A stretch of 64,000 nucleotides of DNA from NCBI GenBank assembly GCA_021234155.1, contig JAJEKV010000015.1, positions 8,741,046-8,805,045 of the forward strand. Reading direction: 5' to 3'. Position numbers and translations under genes: made by a program. The notes beneath the pieces were generated by a model. The model ran no database searches. It worked only from the letters and a program-made list of their open reading frames with translations, and was not told the DNA's origin. Origin of the DNA: Isoetes taiwanensis (lineage: Eukaryota > Streptophyta > Lycopodiopsida > Isoetales > Isoetaceae). Within the stretch, counting starts at the first letter, position 1. The number at the start of each line of letters is the position of its first letter. Shown here one piece after another: positions 22,645 through 33,500 of this stretch.

Positions 22645-24600
22645 TCACGGTGTCCCTTTGTCGTCCATCACGTGTTCCTCTGCCTTCCCTCTTGATGTTC
22701 CTTTGCCTTCCATCATGCTTGGTCTGGGCTGCTCTCTTCTTCTTCCTCGGTCGGTCCGAATCGAGCTTGAGTCGGAGGAGTCCGGAGCTCGGGGACCTTC
22801 TTCTTTTGCTCCTCTTCTTGTCCTTTCACGCTTTCGAGCTGATGCTTGCGGCAACCGGCGTTGCCCACCCGAACCCGCTCACCTGCTTTAGCGGCTAGCA
22901 AAGCCTTTATCGGCTCAAGGTCCGTCCTCATCCGATATTTCCTCTTAAGGGTCATGGGTCCAAATTCCTCAAACGGGTTCCTTGCTTGGGAGGTGGCACT
23001 GGCGGACTCGTTCTTCCCTAAAGGTCTTGGCGTTGTCGTTCCCCGAGCCTAGGCCTCCTAACCGCATACACAAGTAATTCATGGCTATATGGTTAGTTCT
23101 ACTTGTTCTCTTTGCATTGTTTATGTTTGTTGGTATAGTTGTGGGGCAAAATATATCAACCAAACATTTAAAGTGCAAAAGAAATTATATTTATATTATA
23201 TACTATTTCCGTATAAAAGTCTCCTCGGATCAAGAGCCTAACTAGTCTTGAAATCGTCGGTAAGACTTAACTTGGGCCGTTCCTACGAATGACCCAAGTT
23301 CACGATGACGCTGGCGGACGAGCCACCTCAAGGCTCTGCCCGATTCTTCCACTCTGCGGTCGGTTGTAAGGGCCGCGGTCACACTCAATCTCGCTGGCGT
23401 CGATGGGGTATGGCGAGAAGTCGAAGAGGTCAAGTGCCATTGCTCTCTTGACCGGGGACGGCATAATCGACATTTGGCGCTATCGCGAGCATGCCCGCGG
23501 CCTGAGAGTGCAATAAGCATGAACACTCCTTCTTCTCCTCACGGGGCTGAACTTGCGGTGTATCGCCGCTACTCTCCCATCTAGCGATGGCGGCGGGTAG
23601 TACCTCGGGGATGCAATGGATTGTCAGCGTGGCGGATGATTCTCCCTTGTTTGGCCTCCCATTCTATGCGCCCGTGATACGTCGACCTCTATCTCGGTGA
23701 GCTCCGTAGTCTTCAATTATGGAGTCGACTTCGCTTTGAGGTCGATTCTGCTCCTCTTGATGGAGGTGGTGTAGAAGGCCTCCGACATTAAAATGCTTTC
23801 GTGGTCTTCCCACGAATCCCCATCCGTTCACGGAGGCGAGGAACTCCTCCTCCGTTGGCGACTCTTGCTCCTCCATCATTTGCACGTCTTTGGCGTAGGC
23901 ACGGATGTCGGAAGTCGACTCCCAGGTGCTTGGTGTCGGCTTCCCGTGTACTTGAAGCGGGAAGTCACGAGGCTCCCTGGGCGATGAAGTCGTCCATTTT
24001 GGTTCTTTGCCAGTAGTTGGTGGAGCGGTTCATCAGTCGAGCTCCCTCTCCTCGCATTCCGGCGGATTTGGATGTCGGCGAGGAGTAGATACTCCTCTCG
24101 TCGATGATGATAGGGGCTAGGCTTGTGATGCCTAGCCCAAGTGGGGCGCAACTCTAAGGGTCTGCCGGCTCCGCTCCATGTTGGCCCACTCCTCCTCCGC
24201 TTGGCGCCGTTCTTCGTCTGAGTCGAGCTCCATGTACTCCTCGATGCGTCCGACTCCTCTTCCTCTTCCTTCCTTCCCGCTCTTGGCGGTATTGCAAAAG
24301 CATCACTGCTCTTACGCTTTACCTTTGCTATGGGATCCACCTCCATCCAGGGGATAGGGGTTGCCCCAATGGGTTTTTCAAAGACGATTGGGATAGGAAG
24401 ATGGCTAGGGGCGGCGGTGTAGGGAGAAATACTTGGTCCCGTTAGGCTGTCGGGACCATGTAGTCGGGTAGCCTCTAGCGCCTTGTTAGTTAAGTACTTG
24501 GCGATGTTGGGGACATCACCCAAAGTCCTTGAAGGATGGTGCGGGGAACAAAATAGCCTATGCAAGGGGAACTGAATAAGGGAGGGTCCTACCCTAGCTT
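22645..24600 (-). pseudogene. Accessory/gag-upstream ORFs of the gypsy element, unrecognised
   Basis: Charged, low-complexity - strand ORFs precede gag: 23876-24565 (a KEEEEESDAS segment; a second frame gives EEYMELDSDEERRQAEEEW, ending at about 24131), 23664-23885 (QMMEEQESPTEEEFLA) and 22713-22955. They are acidic and coiled-coil-like. No domain is recognised; they may be a diverged gag N-terminus or an extra ORF. Confidence 0.35.
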
Positions 24601-25340
24601 GAAACTCGCTAACACTTGCCTATATCTTTGGGGTTGCATTTAAGCGTAGCTTGGATATAGTCGTATTTAATTAAAAGTGGGACTCATTCCATTCCCACTT
24701 TTTTCAAAACTCTGTTATTTTACACAAAAGGAGCACCCCAACTCAAAACCGCCCTTAATTCGAATTTTTGTCATTCTTGTGCATCCAAGCTTTCTCTCTT
24801 TTTCTGGATAGCGAGTCGAGTCCCCTGTTTTGGGGGCTTATTTGTCATTCAAAATAAGAGTTTTTCGGAGGGTGAATTCCTTTACCAAGACATTTTGGCT
24901 ATTCTCTTAGGTGGTAGACAAGAGATCACAAATTCCAACAAAAAAATTAAGCAAATTGTTTACTTAATCACCAAAAAATACTAGTTTTGAGATACCTTAT
25001 ATTTATAAATGGGCTCATTACAATATATATTACATTGGGTGAAGCGACCATAGTGGTCGATATCACAATGATTACACCCTCTTCACACATGAACCACCCA
25101 AGGCAAACGGTAGCGTGGAGCTCTGTCAAGTCACGAGCAACTTACGCATTTATAGAAATTTGTATGAGGAGTTCCTTCATAGGCCACATGCTTGTATGTC
25201 CAACCGATGTCACCACCCTCTTCTGCGGCATCTTTCTTGGTTTATTGGCTAGTCCATTGGGTTAGAACTAAGAGATCTTGTGTTCAAGTCTACGGGGGTA
25301 AAATCATATGTCCTCATGGGCGCCAAATGTGGCATGACGT

Positions 25341-25378
25341 AAAAATACAATCTATCTATCTATCTATCTATCTATCTT
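25341..25378. repeat. (ATCT)n microsatellite
   Basis: About nine uninterrupted ATCT units within the leader of the 17-kb element. Confidence 0.95.
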
Positions 25379-25526
25379 CAATGAACTGGTCTTTTTCATT
25401 GCTCCCAAGCATGTACTATCCGGGTCGAGATAAGGACGCAAAAGACAAAAATCAAGTTAGTCAAGTGATGCTACAGGCAAAAATTAAAATAAAACACGAG
25501 TTCTTAGGGCCATTTTTGGGCCGAGA

Positions 25527-26078
25527 GCCTTTCTCGACTCGCGAGTCGAAAAGGCACCAAAAGCCAAAAACGCAGTTTTAGGGTTGAGGAGGCCTTTCTC
25601 GACTTCGAGTCGAGAAAGGCGGCTCAAAACGAAAAATGCGGTTTTAGGGGGGGAAGGCCTTTCTCGACTTCATGAGTCGAGAAAAGGTGCCAGAGCGTGG
25701 GTTTTAGGGTCGAGAAGGCCTTTCTCGACTTCACGAGTCGAGAAAGGCGTAGCTTAGCGAAAACACAAGTTTTAGGGGCGGAAGGCCTTTCGACTCGGCT
25801 GAAGTCGAGAAAGGCACCAAAGCTTAAAAATGCGTTTTTTAGGGGGAAGGCCTTTCTCGACTCGCGAAGTCGAGAAAGGCAGTCAAAAGCAAAAAAAAGC
25901 GAGTTTTAGGGGTTAGAAGGCCTTTCTCGACTCATGAGTCGAGAAAGGCAGCGCTCAAAGTTTAAAAACGCGAGTTTTAGGGTCAAGGCCTTTCTCAACT
26001 CGCGAGTCGAGAAAGGCAGCTTAAAGCGAAAAACGCAGGTTTTAGGGCCTTTCTCAACTCGCGAGTCGAGAAAGGCAG
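25527..26078. repeat. Nine-unit tandem array of palindromes (CCTTTCTCGACT / AGTCGAGAAAGG)
   Basis: Nine units, starting near 25527, 25591, 25656, 25717, 25783, 25849, 25919, 25986 and 26045 (spacing about 60-70 bp). Each has GGCCTTTCTCGACT, a 2-6 base centre, and AGTCGAGAAAGGC, a self-complementary stem of about 12-14 bp. Units are joined by A-rich linkers containing AAAACGCGAGTTTTAGGG-like sequence. Read either way an RNA would fold into nine hairpins. The array lies in the long leader of the gypsy element between PBS and gag. Confidence 0.92.
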
Positions 26079-26179
26079 CTCAGAGTAAAAAAAGGCAATT
26101 TCAAGGGCCAGAGATTATTTTTGCGGAGCATCATTTTATCTATCTATCCATCTAATTTTCCACCATAGTTTATTATTCT

Positions 26180-26490
26180 ATCACACCATAGTTTATTTAG
26201 CGCACCATTAGTATTTAGCACACATTAGTATTTAACAATTGTTTTTATACTAGCACACATTAGTATTAGCACACATTAGCATTTTTATACTAGCACACCT
26301 TAATTAGCACACATTAGTACTTTATACTAGCACAATTAGCACACAATTAGTACTTTATACTACCACAATTAGTATTAGCACACATTAGCATTTTTATACA
26401 TTAGTACACATTAGTATTAGCACACATTAGTATTAGCACACATTAGCATTTTACACTAGCACACATTAGTATTAGCACACACTATACTAT
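26180..26490. repeat. Degenerate short repeats of TAGCACACATTAGTATT
   Basis: AT-rich block in which TAGCACACATTAGTATT-like units recur about a dozen times with variable spacing, still within the leader of the 17-kb element. Confidence 0.8.
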
Positions 26491-28300
26491 ACTATGTATT
26501 TTTTAATAAACACAATATTTTATGTATTTTCTATGAAAAATTACCCTCCCCATAAATTTCCTATGTATTTTCTATGATAAATAGACCCTCCCCATGTATT
26601 TATCTAATGGACATCATATGCACCTATAATGCACATTATAACAACTGAAAAATAATTTAGCCTACTTACAACTAATAATAATAATGCATTATACAAATAT
26701 TATGACAACTTCAAAACTCACTCCACGGACTTATTCTCAAGACTTATTCCATTGTTTCTTATACCCAGCCCTTTTTCCCCAATATTTGAATTTTGAAATT
26801 TGGTACACACCTTTGTCTTGCCGATCTGTTGTACCACTTGGAAAGGAGAAACCACTCACGGTTTCCTAAGCAGATCTGCAACCACGAATCCGTCGAAAAG
26901 AATGACAGAAATCTGCAACCACGAATCCCATTAGAAAAAGCTTTGCATGCTATGAATCATATCTTGACACCGCGATTGATTCCAAAGCGAAGGGCGAAGG
27001 CGGCTTGGAGAAACGTTTCTTGAAGATAAGCGCTTTTGGAGATAAAGCTCCTCATATCGGCTTCAAGCGGACTTCCCTTCTGATCTATTCTTGCAAAAAC
27101 TTGCGAGCCGATTCATGTGGATCTCACGGGATCTCTGCTGCGGTCGACCCTAGCGGTGCGGCAACTCCGGCATGGTGCTCCATCTCCAAAAATTCTCCAT
27201 TACATTCATAGCCATGCCCTGCACGATCCGCGTCACGCACCCCACGATATGCCCACGGAATCAAAATCCGCTCCTGCACGATCCGCCTCTGCACCCCACG
27301 ATATGCCCCCTCGCATCTGCCAAATGCTAGGAAAAGGAGATTCGGTTCGCGAGAATCGGACTTTCTGAGGCTTGATCTTCATCTACGCTCCGTTTCACGA
27401 GTTTGGCAATCGAGGCGACCTCCTTGCTCCCACAGCGGCGGTTGAGTGCAGATCAAAAGGCACATCGGCTATTCCGCATATGTAAAACCGTCAAGGCAAC
27501 GGGCTTTCTATCCGGCTCGGAGAGTTGAATCCCGTTTGTAGATCCCGATCCTATCCTCGTTTGCGGATGTCCAGATCCTATTTGCGGTGTTGGCGTGGTC
27601 GAGTTCTTGCTTTCCTGGAGTTGTTTTGCCTCGCCTTTTGAGTAGCAGTCTTTCCCTTCAAATAAAAACAAAGGTCTACCTTCAAATAAAAACAAAGGTC
27701 TCAAGCGTGTGGCGGAAAGCTCACCTTCTTCTGGGGAAAGACTCTTCGGGTAAGATATTGATCGGCCTCGCGTTCGGAAGTTTAGTTTCTAGGGTGCCGC
27801 TTTGAATGTCATTATTCAACATGCCGCATTAGAATCCGCCGGCCAGGAGATGTGTTGCAAACCGAGACCTCGCATTTCGCGGCCGCAAGATTTTGCCTCT
27901 ACGCTTTTGCCTCGAGTCTGTCGTGCGAGTCTGCGTAGTCTTCCTTTGCATTTGAGGGACGTTTACCTCGGCGGACATGAATGTTTGTATTGCCAACAAA
28001 TAGAATTTGTGTAGGTTTTGGATAGGCTTTTGTATCACGTGGATATAGTCCTCACGGAAAGCATAGATTTCCGGGAGTAACGGGCATATAACGCAAGGGG
28101 CAAACAGAGTGGAGCCTCGGACTGAATTCCTGGTTGCATAGGTCTTCAGGAAAGACTCTTCAATTCTCGACTCAGTAGTCGAGAACACATATTTTTTATT
28201 AAATTAATTAAATTGTTTTATATTTAATTAAATTCAATTATTAATTATATTTTAATATTATCATTTTTAATCTCAAGGGGATATATTCCCTTTTAGTTAT
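26491..28300. other. Unrecognised leader sequence of the 17-kb gypsy element
   Basis: Short ORFs on both strands, the longest 27829-28188 on the - strand (starts MFSTTESRIEESFLKTYATR; basic C-terminus). None is recognised. A short direct repeat TTCAAATAAAAACAAAGGTCT occurs twice around 27656-27700. Confidence 0.4.
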
Positions 28301-28304
28301 TTTT

Positions 28305-28590
28305 GGGGTTTCCTCTCCTTCCCCTTCATCTCTTCCCCAACTCTTCCCACTTGCCCCCTCTTCTCACCCCCTTTCGAACTCACCTCGCCTTTGCCCCCTC
28401 TTCTCACCCCCTTTGGAACTCACCTCCCCTTGCCCCCTCCTCTCCTCCCCCCCCCCTCCCCCCTTTCACCGACTCACCTCCCCTTGCCCCCTTTTCAAAC
28501 TTCCTCCCTCCCCTTCTTCTAACTTATCCCCTTCCATTACTTCTCTCAACTTCTCCCCAACTTCTCCCCTTCCCTTCCCTCCCCTTATCT
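28305..28590. repeat. Polypyrimidine tract with tandem units
   Basis: Almost pure C/T on the + strand (polypurine on the transcribed - strand), with repeats of CCCCCTCTTCTCACCCCCTTT followed by GAACTCACCTC. Such a strand-asymmetric tract could form triplex or act as an extra polypurine tract. Confidence 0.85.
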
Positions 28591-31277
28591 AACAACGATT
28601 CAATGTAAAAAAATTTGTCCATTTTTTTAAGTCCCAAAATTAAGATTTGTCCCACTTTAATTAAATCGACTTATATCAATTTCCTTCCCAAGGACTTGGA
28701 AGATATCATTGACATCCGCTTCAGCAAAGATGGGCATCGGCGTTGTACCATCGCTGAAGTCGGCGGTGGCCATTGGTCTAGCTTAAGAAGGGAGTATCAA
28801 ACGGATCTGTGGAGCCTCGGGGGGAGCTGGAAGATCGCCTAAGCGATGGAGAGCAAACTTGCGGGGGTGCTAAATGAGAAATGGAGGACCTATTTATAGA
28901 AAAAGGGGAAAACCCTAATTTTGGATGACCTAGAATTTAATTGAGATTGGATGATTCCGATCTATTAAAGGGTGCAATTACGAGTTTGAAGACTACTTCT
29001 AGGGTTTGAGCATGCTAGGATGGACTAATGAACCTATTGCAACAAATTGGAGATCACTTGGTGAAGAAAATGGGAGGAGGTCTCACCGTAAGCCCAGAGG
29101 GCAGATAATGAGAAGTTCATTTTACGCCGGCGCCGGCGTGTGGTGAGACATGGGTCTAAATGGGCTAAACTTGATCAATTTGGGTGATCTAAGGTTGTAA
29201 TTCTACTAAACGAAAATGAAAATCTCATTTTACGTCTCCGGCGCTGACGTGTGAGACATCGTCTCAATTTTGCTCAAAAAAACTCCAATTTTATCAAAAC
29301 AAAAGCTAGAATTCTATAACTTAACTTAATTAAGCTAGATTAAACACATTATTTATCCACAAAATTCTTTATATTAACAAAAATTTCTTGTTATTTACAA
29401 AATCTCAAGGGCGTTCTCCTTGATGTGCACGGCAAGATACATATCCCCGCCTCATGAGGGTGACCCTCTTTCGCACCGTGCTTGTCCGGTAGTCGAATCT
29501 TCAAAATGCTACACTATTTTTAGCCTCTGGCGCCCTCCCCGTAAGCACAGCAGCATCTCATCGGTCCTTTCGCATGTCCGTGTTGTACTCTGCATGACTT
29601 CCGCGGGACCAAGCGTTGAAGCGGTGCGGGGATCAAGAGCGTAACTCTTGAAAGTGCGGATTTCTTTGAGGGCTCTCTCGCTCCTTACGCTTGCCCTTGC
29701 TCCGCTTCTTTCACGGTGCTTTGGGAGGCTTGGGCTTTGGTGGTGGCGGCCGATTACGACTCCTCGTCGGGTGTCCGCCTTCAATTGTCCCCTTACCACA
29801 ATTCTGGCGGTAATAGGCATTGTATGCCTCCCCGCCGCCATATAGGCGTTGTGCTCCTTAATCCTCTTCGATAGACCTTGGTGGGGTCTATCCATTATGC
29901 CTCCCATTGTGGCCGGGGCTTTAACCCTATCCCGCGTCGGGAAGGTGGGGACTTCTGCTTGTTGTCCGGTGCTCCTCATCGGGGTACCACGCTTTCGGGT
30001 ACTTCCTTCTCCCGCGGGGCGGGGTTTTGAAGAACTTCGCCCCTACGTGTTGGGGGCGTAATCATCGTCCAGAGTCGTCGATTCGGCGAGGATACCGTTC
30101 ACGGCGGCTCATTGATGTGGGGGCCCTCCATGCTTACCAACCTTAGCTGACTCTTACGCGCCCTTGATGCCCTTGGCCTTCCTCTTCTTGACCCCAGCCA
30201 TTTGTGGATTGGATCGTCTTCCGGTTCGTCCTCTCTGCTCCGTGGCTCCTTGTCTTCATACTTCTTGATGAAGGCCCGAGGTCTGCTTCTTCCGGGGGCT
30301 AAGCGCGGTATGTTGCCTCTCTCTCCTCCTCCTCTGCCAGGCGGGCCCAAGCCTCGAGTTGCTCCTCACGCTTGTCGGCTGCCCTATCTGTTCGTTGCTC
30401 CCCAGCTTCTCCTCTCCTCCTCTGCGATCTCCTCGAGAATTTGCTCCATAATGTCGGCGCTCCTCCTCTATGACCTCTGTTTGGTCACTCCGTCCGATCC
30501 CTCCTCCTCGATGGAAGAAGATTAAGCCTTGTCGGGAAAAATTTCTCGGGTTATGAATGCGGATGAGGCGGGATGTTGGCGGGGCGATCGGCGGCGGGCT
30601 TCTAGCGCTAATACATTTTGTCGCGGGCCATGTGCTTGTACGGTTCGCCCGATCAAGAGCTATCGCGCCCGAGAAGATCGCCTTGGCAAAAGAGGCGGAT
30701 TTCTAGCGAGTGCTGCGAAGTGGGGGTCGAGGTCTATTTATAGGGGCAATTTTAGGTCAACTTTCAAACTACCTTTACGGGTGGCCTAAAACATCTAAAA
30801 CACCCTAATGTCGAGGGTCTCACCGCGTTGCCCAGCCTAAAATGAAAAGTCATTTCTGTCCGGGCGGCGGCGTGTGAGACGTGGTGGGACCCACTACTAA
30901 ATTTTGTACTTTTTTAAACATGTAACATGCCAATTCTACCGATTCTTAGCTTAAATTTAGAATTATCGAAGTTATTTTATTGTGATTCATGACATTTCTT
31001 AATGTTCCAAAGTTTGAATGTCTCACACGCGTTCGCCCGGCGAAAAATGAGAATCTCATTATCCTGTCGTGGCATGCGACGTGCGTAGAACCCCACACGA
31101 AGGTTGGCTCACCAATTTTAGTCTTTTATGTTTTCATTCATTTTAAGCATTTACTAGCTTAGCATGAACTACAAAATGAGAAAAATTTTCCCACTTTTCT
31201 CGAGGTTTAAGGATCCTATCAAGTTAGTACTAATGGGAGCATGGTCGGGTGCTTTGCTCTTGGTCACCAAGAACATT
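28591..31277 (-). other. 5' leader and broken ORFs of the 17-kb gypsy element
   Basis: - strand ORFs at 30099-30350 (acidic EDKEPRSREDEPEDD segment) and 29509-29979 (basic, RTxR-rich) suggest a disrupted coding unit shortly after the PBS; upstream frames give EQILEEIAEEERRSWG. No domain recognised. Motifs CGGCG/GCCGGCG at 29120-29250 and 30850-31050 recur in similar contexts (TCTCACACG). Confidence 0.35.
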
Positions 31278-31290
31278 GCTCACGATACCA
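31278..31290 (-). promoter_or_regulatory. Primer binding site (initiator tRNA-Met type)
   Basis: One base inside the 5' LTR the - strand reads TGGTATCGTGAGC. The usual iMet-tRNA PBS is TGGTATCAGAGC; the sequences agree except around CAG (one inserted base and a change). The unrelated gypsy family B has the same variant at 43467-43478. Confidence 0.7.
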
Positions 31291-31291
31291 C

Positions 31292-32966
31292 TATGGCGTC
31301 CCCTACTCATATCACGGTGCACTCACCATATACAAACGAGGGAGTTCACCCCCATACCACTCCATCGCGTCTGAGGGCCCTCCACATGGCCTTTACCGAG
31401 GCCCGGCGGGTTCGATGGGAAGAGTGAAGGGTCATTTTACCCAGATCTCCCCTCGGGGCCTACCTAGGCTGCTTGAGGCGTAAACATACATGTCGGTATA
31501 TAGCATAAGCACATATCCACCTCGAAGGGTGGTCCATCACATCTGCATAGACAAAGGTGAGCCTGATACATATGGGAAGTCCTACCCAAGGCTCGGACTC
31601 AAAGGGTATGGTGGCGGCTTGAGTCTCTCGAGTTCATTCGGGCAGGCAATTCATGGCAATGGATTTGGGCGGCTTATGAACATGGCATAGGGTTGTCCAC
31701 TCCATCCGCCCCTCATTGCACACTGCGAGTAGGTTGAAAAAGTGTCGGGCTGATCAGAGCCCGCCCGGATGCATAGCCAAAGGGGCTATTCACGGGTTTC
31801 ATCCCCGGTTCGATGGGGCGGGAAGGGATCACTCCCTCCGAGAGATGCATCTTTGACTCAAGGTGACTAGAGGGCCAGCGCCGTGTGTTCGTGAACCCAC
31901 CGGAAAGTGTACACCACTTCACGGGCGTCGAGTCCATGCCTTACCCACACTCGGTGGTAAGCCATTAGACCTAGTCACAATGATCCCTCGGTAGGCCTTA
32001 CACACCCGGAGGGATGGATTCAAGAGTCGAGAACATGAACCTCCTTCTCGGCCGGTCGGCCCCTCCACCCACAACCGGTGTGGTTCTTGTGCCTGAGGCG
32101 AATCTATAGTGTGTGCTTAGAGGCTAATCTAGGAGCATCTACTACCAAGCTTTAGGTCTCTACCCCCCCTTCCCAATACAAGGAGTTCATAGAGATACAT
32201 CATCCACATACATCATGAGAGAACTAAAGAACAAGATCTAATCTATATCATAGAGTTAGGTTCTTTAGTTAGAGTCTGGTATCTAGAGATCTAGAGGGCT
32301 GCTATGGGCAATGTAATAGGTTAAACCCACTGATTCAATGACTAGAAGATGGTTTAAGCTACTAAATTGCCTAAATACCTGATCCTTGAGTGGCTCCTCC
32401 TGACCTGAGCTCGACCATCCTGCTGAAACGTTCGAATCAAGGGAAACTAATGGTGCAATTCTCCTGCGTGAAGCGGGAGGCGGTTTTGGCTCTTGAGGCA
32501 GCCAAAATAGAGCTCTAAAACCCTAGAAACGAAAAATGGGTAGGTTAGGGTTTCCCTCCTTAAATAGACATGGGGGGGTGGCTAGGGTTTCCAATTATCC
32601 CCTTTAGGCATGTGGGATAATTGGGAATGGGCCCACTTGCCTTTAATGGCTAGGTGGCCAAATGTGCCCACATGGAAATGTGTGCCCACATTAATGTGTA
32701 CATTGGTAAATGTGCACATTAATTGCACACTTGGGTATGGCCCACTTGGCATCAAGTGGCCACATTGGAATGTGTGCCCACATTAATGTGTACATTGGAA
32801 AATGTGCACATTAATACTAATGCACATTCTTAGCAAGTTGCCCCCTAGGGCTACCTACTTGGCTACTGCCGTGCCGGGCCATTACGGTCCGGAGTGGCGT
32901 GTACGCATGATGAGGCGATGCGATTATGCGTCCGGGGCCGTATAATCGCTGTCTTTGAACGTCACA
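31292..32966 (-). repeat. 5' LTR of the 17-kb gypsy element (right)
   Basis: 1675 bp. Starts TATGGCGTCCCC (outer copy TGTGACGTCCCC) and ends AACGTCACA. From 32117 to about 32330 it is essentially identical to 16568-16770, while short GC-rich spots differ. It should contain the promoter for - strand transcription. Confidence 0.95.
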
Positions 32967-32971
32967 ATTGG

Positions 32972-33500
32972 TGGATCCTCTCCTCCTCATGTTTCCTCTT
33001 CTTCTTTTGATAAAAATCCTACTATCATGATTGTTGCAACAATTTGTGGTTCGTTAGTCTTTGTTCTTGCCGTAGTTATAGCTCTTTTTTGGATTAAGAT
33101 GGCCAAAAAAAGGTGGAAAACATGTTAACAATCTCAAATAAAAGAAATGTCAATATGTCAATTCACATATTCTTAACTCAGCCATGCTATCAAAGGCTTT
33201 AGTGAGGATGAAGTACTTGGCAAGTATGGATTTGGCAAGGTTTACATAGGAACACTGGCAAGTGATGGTTCTATGGTTGCTGTCAAGGTAATATCATAAA
33301 GCTCCAAAAGGGCCTTATGCAATTTTAACAAGGCTTTACGTGATGGGCAAAATAAAACATAAAAATTTAATGAGCTTAAAGGATGGTGCTAAAATAGTGA
33401 AGGATTAATCCTAGTATATGAATACATGGTAAATGGAAGCTTGGATCAGTATCTATCATCAAACAAGGTCCTGATATGGAATCAGAGGTTTGACATAGTT
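32972..33500 (+). pseudogene. L-type lectin receptor-like kinase fragment
   Basis: Immediately after the right target duplication the + strand encodes a Ser/Pro-rich juxtamembrane (GGSSPPHVSSSS), a hydrophobic membrane span (ICGSLVFVLAVVIALFW, 33036-33092) and a kinase N-lobe: KGFSEDEVLGKYGFGKVY (glycine loop), then MVAVK with the ATP-binding Lys, and after a gap LILVYEYMVNGSLDQYL. This order and wording match plant LecRK kinases. There are stops and frameshifts, and the catalytic loop is missing because copia sequence takes over near 33500. The 17-kb gypsy element sits at the start of the exon. Confidence 0.8.

Larger units (their letters stand above)
15760..32966 (-). mobile_element. Chromodomain Ty3/gypsy LTR retrotransposon, 17.2 kb, both LTRs present
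   Basis: Both LTRs share TG(T)GRCGTCCCCTACTCAT starts. The outer ends are perfect inverted 8-mers, TGTGACGT (15760) and ACGTCACA (to 32966), and the element is flanked by the 5-bp duplication ATTGG at 15755-15759 and 32967-32971. Read on the - strand the order is 5' LTR (32966-31292), PBS, a very long leader/accessory region (31277 to about 22950), gag, protease, RT, RNase H, integrase, chromodomain, PPT and 3' LTR (17403-15760). Gag-before-pol with integrase after RT and a C-terminal chromodomain places it in the chromovirus branch. The pol is full of frameshifts, yet the LTRs are identical over stretches of about 200 bp, so the insertion could be young and the frame damage partly artefactual. 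17 kb is large for a chromovirus (usually 5-10 kb). Confidence 0.95.

Noticed and set aside
25527-26078. CRISPR-like regular repeat array
   Set aside because: The units are palindromes with homologous linkers, no unique spacers and no cas genes, and the context is a plant retrotransposon.
32972-33500. Functional receptor kinase gene
   Set aside because: Stops, frameshifts and loss of the catalytic loop, with retroelements on both sides.
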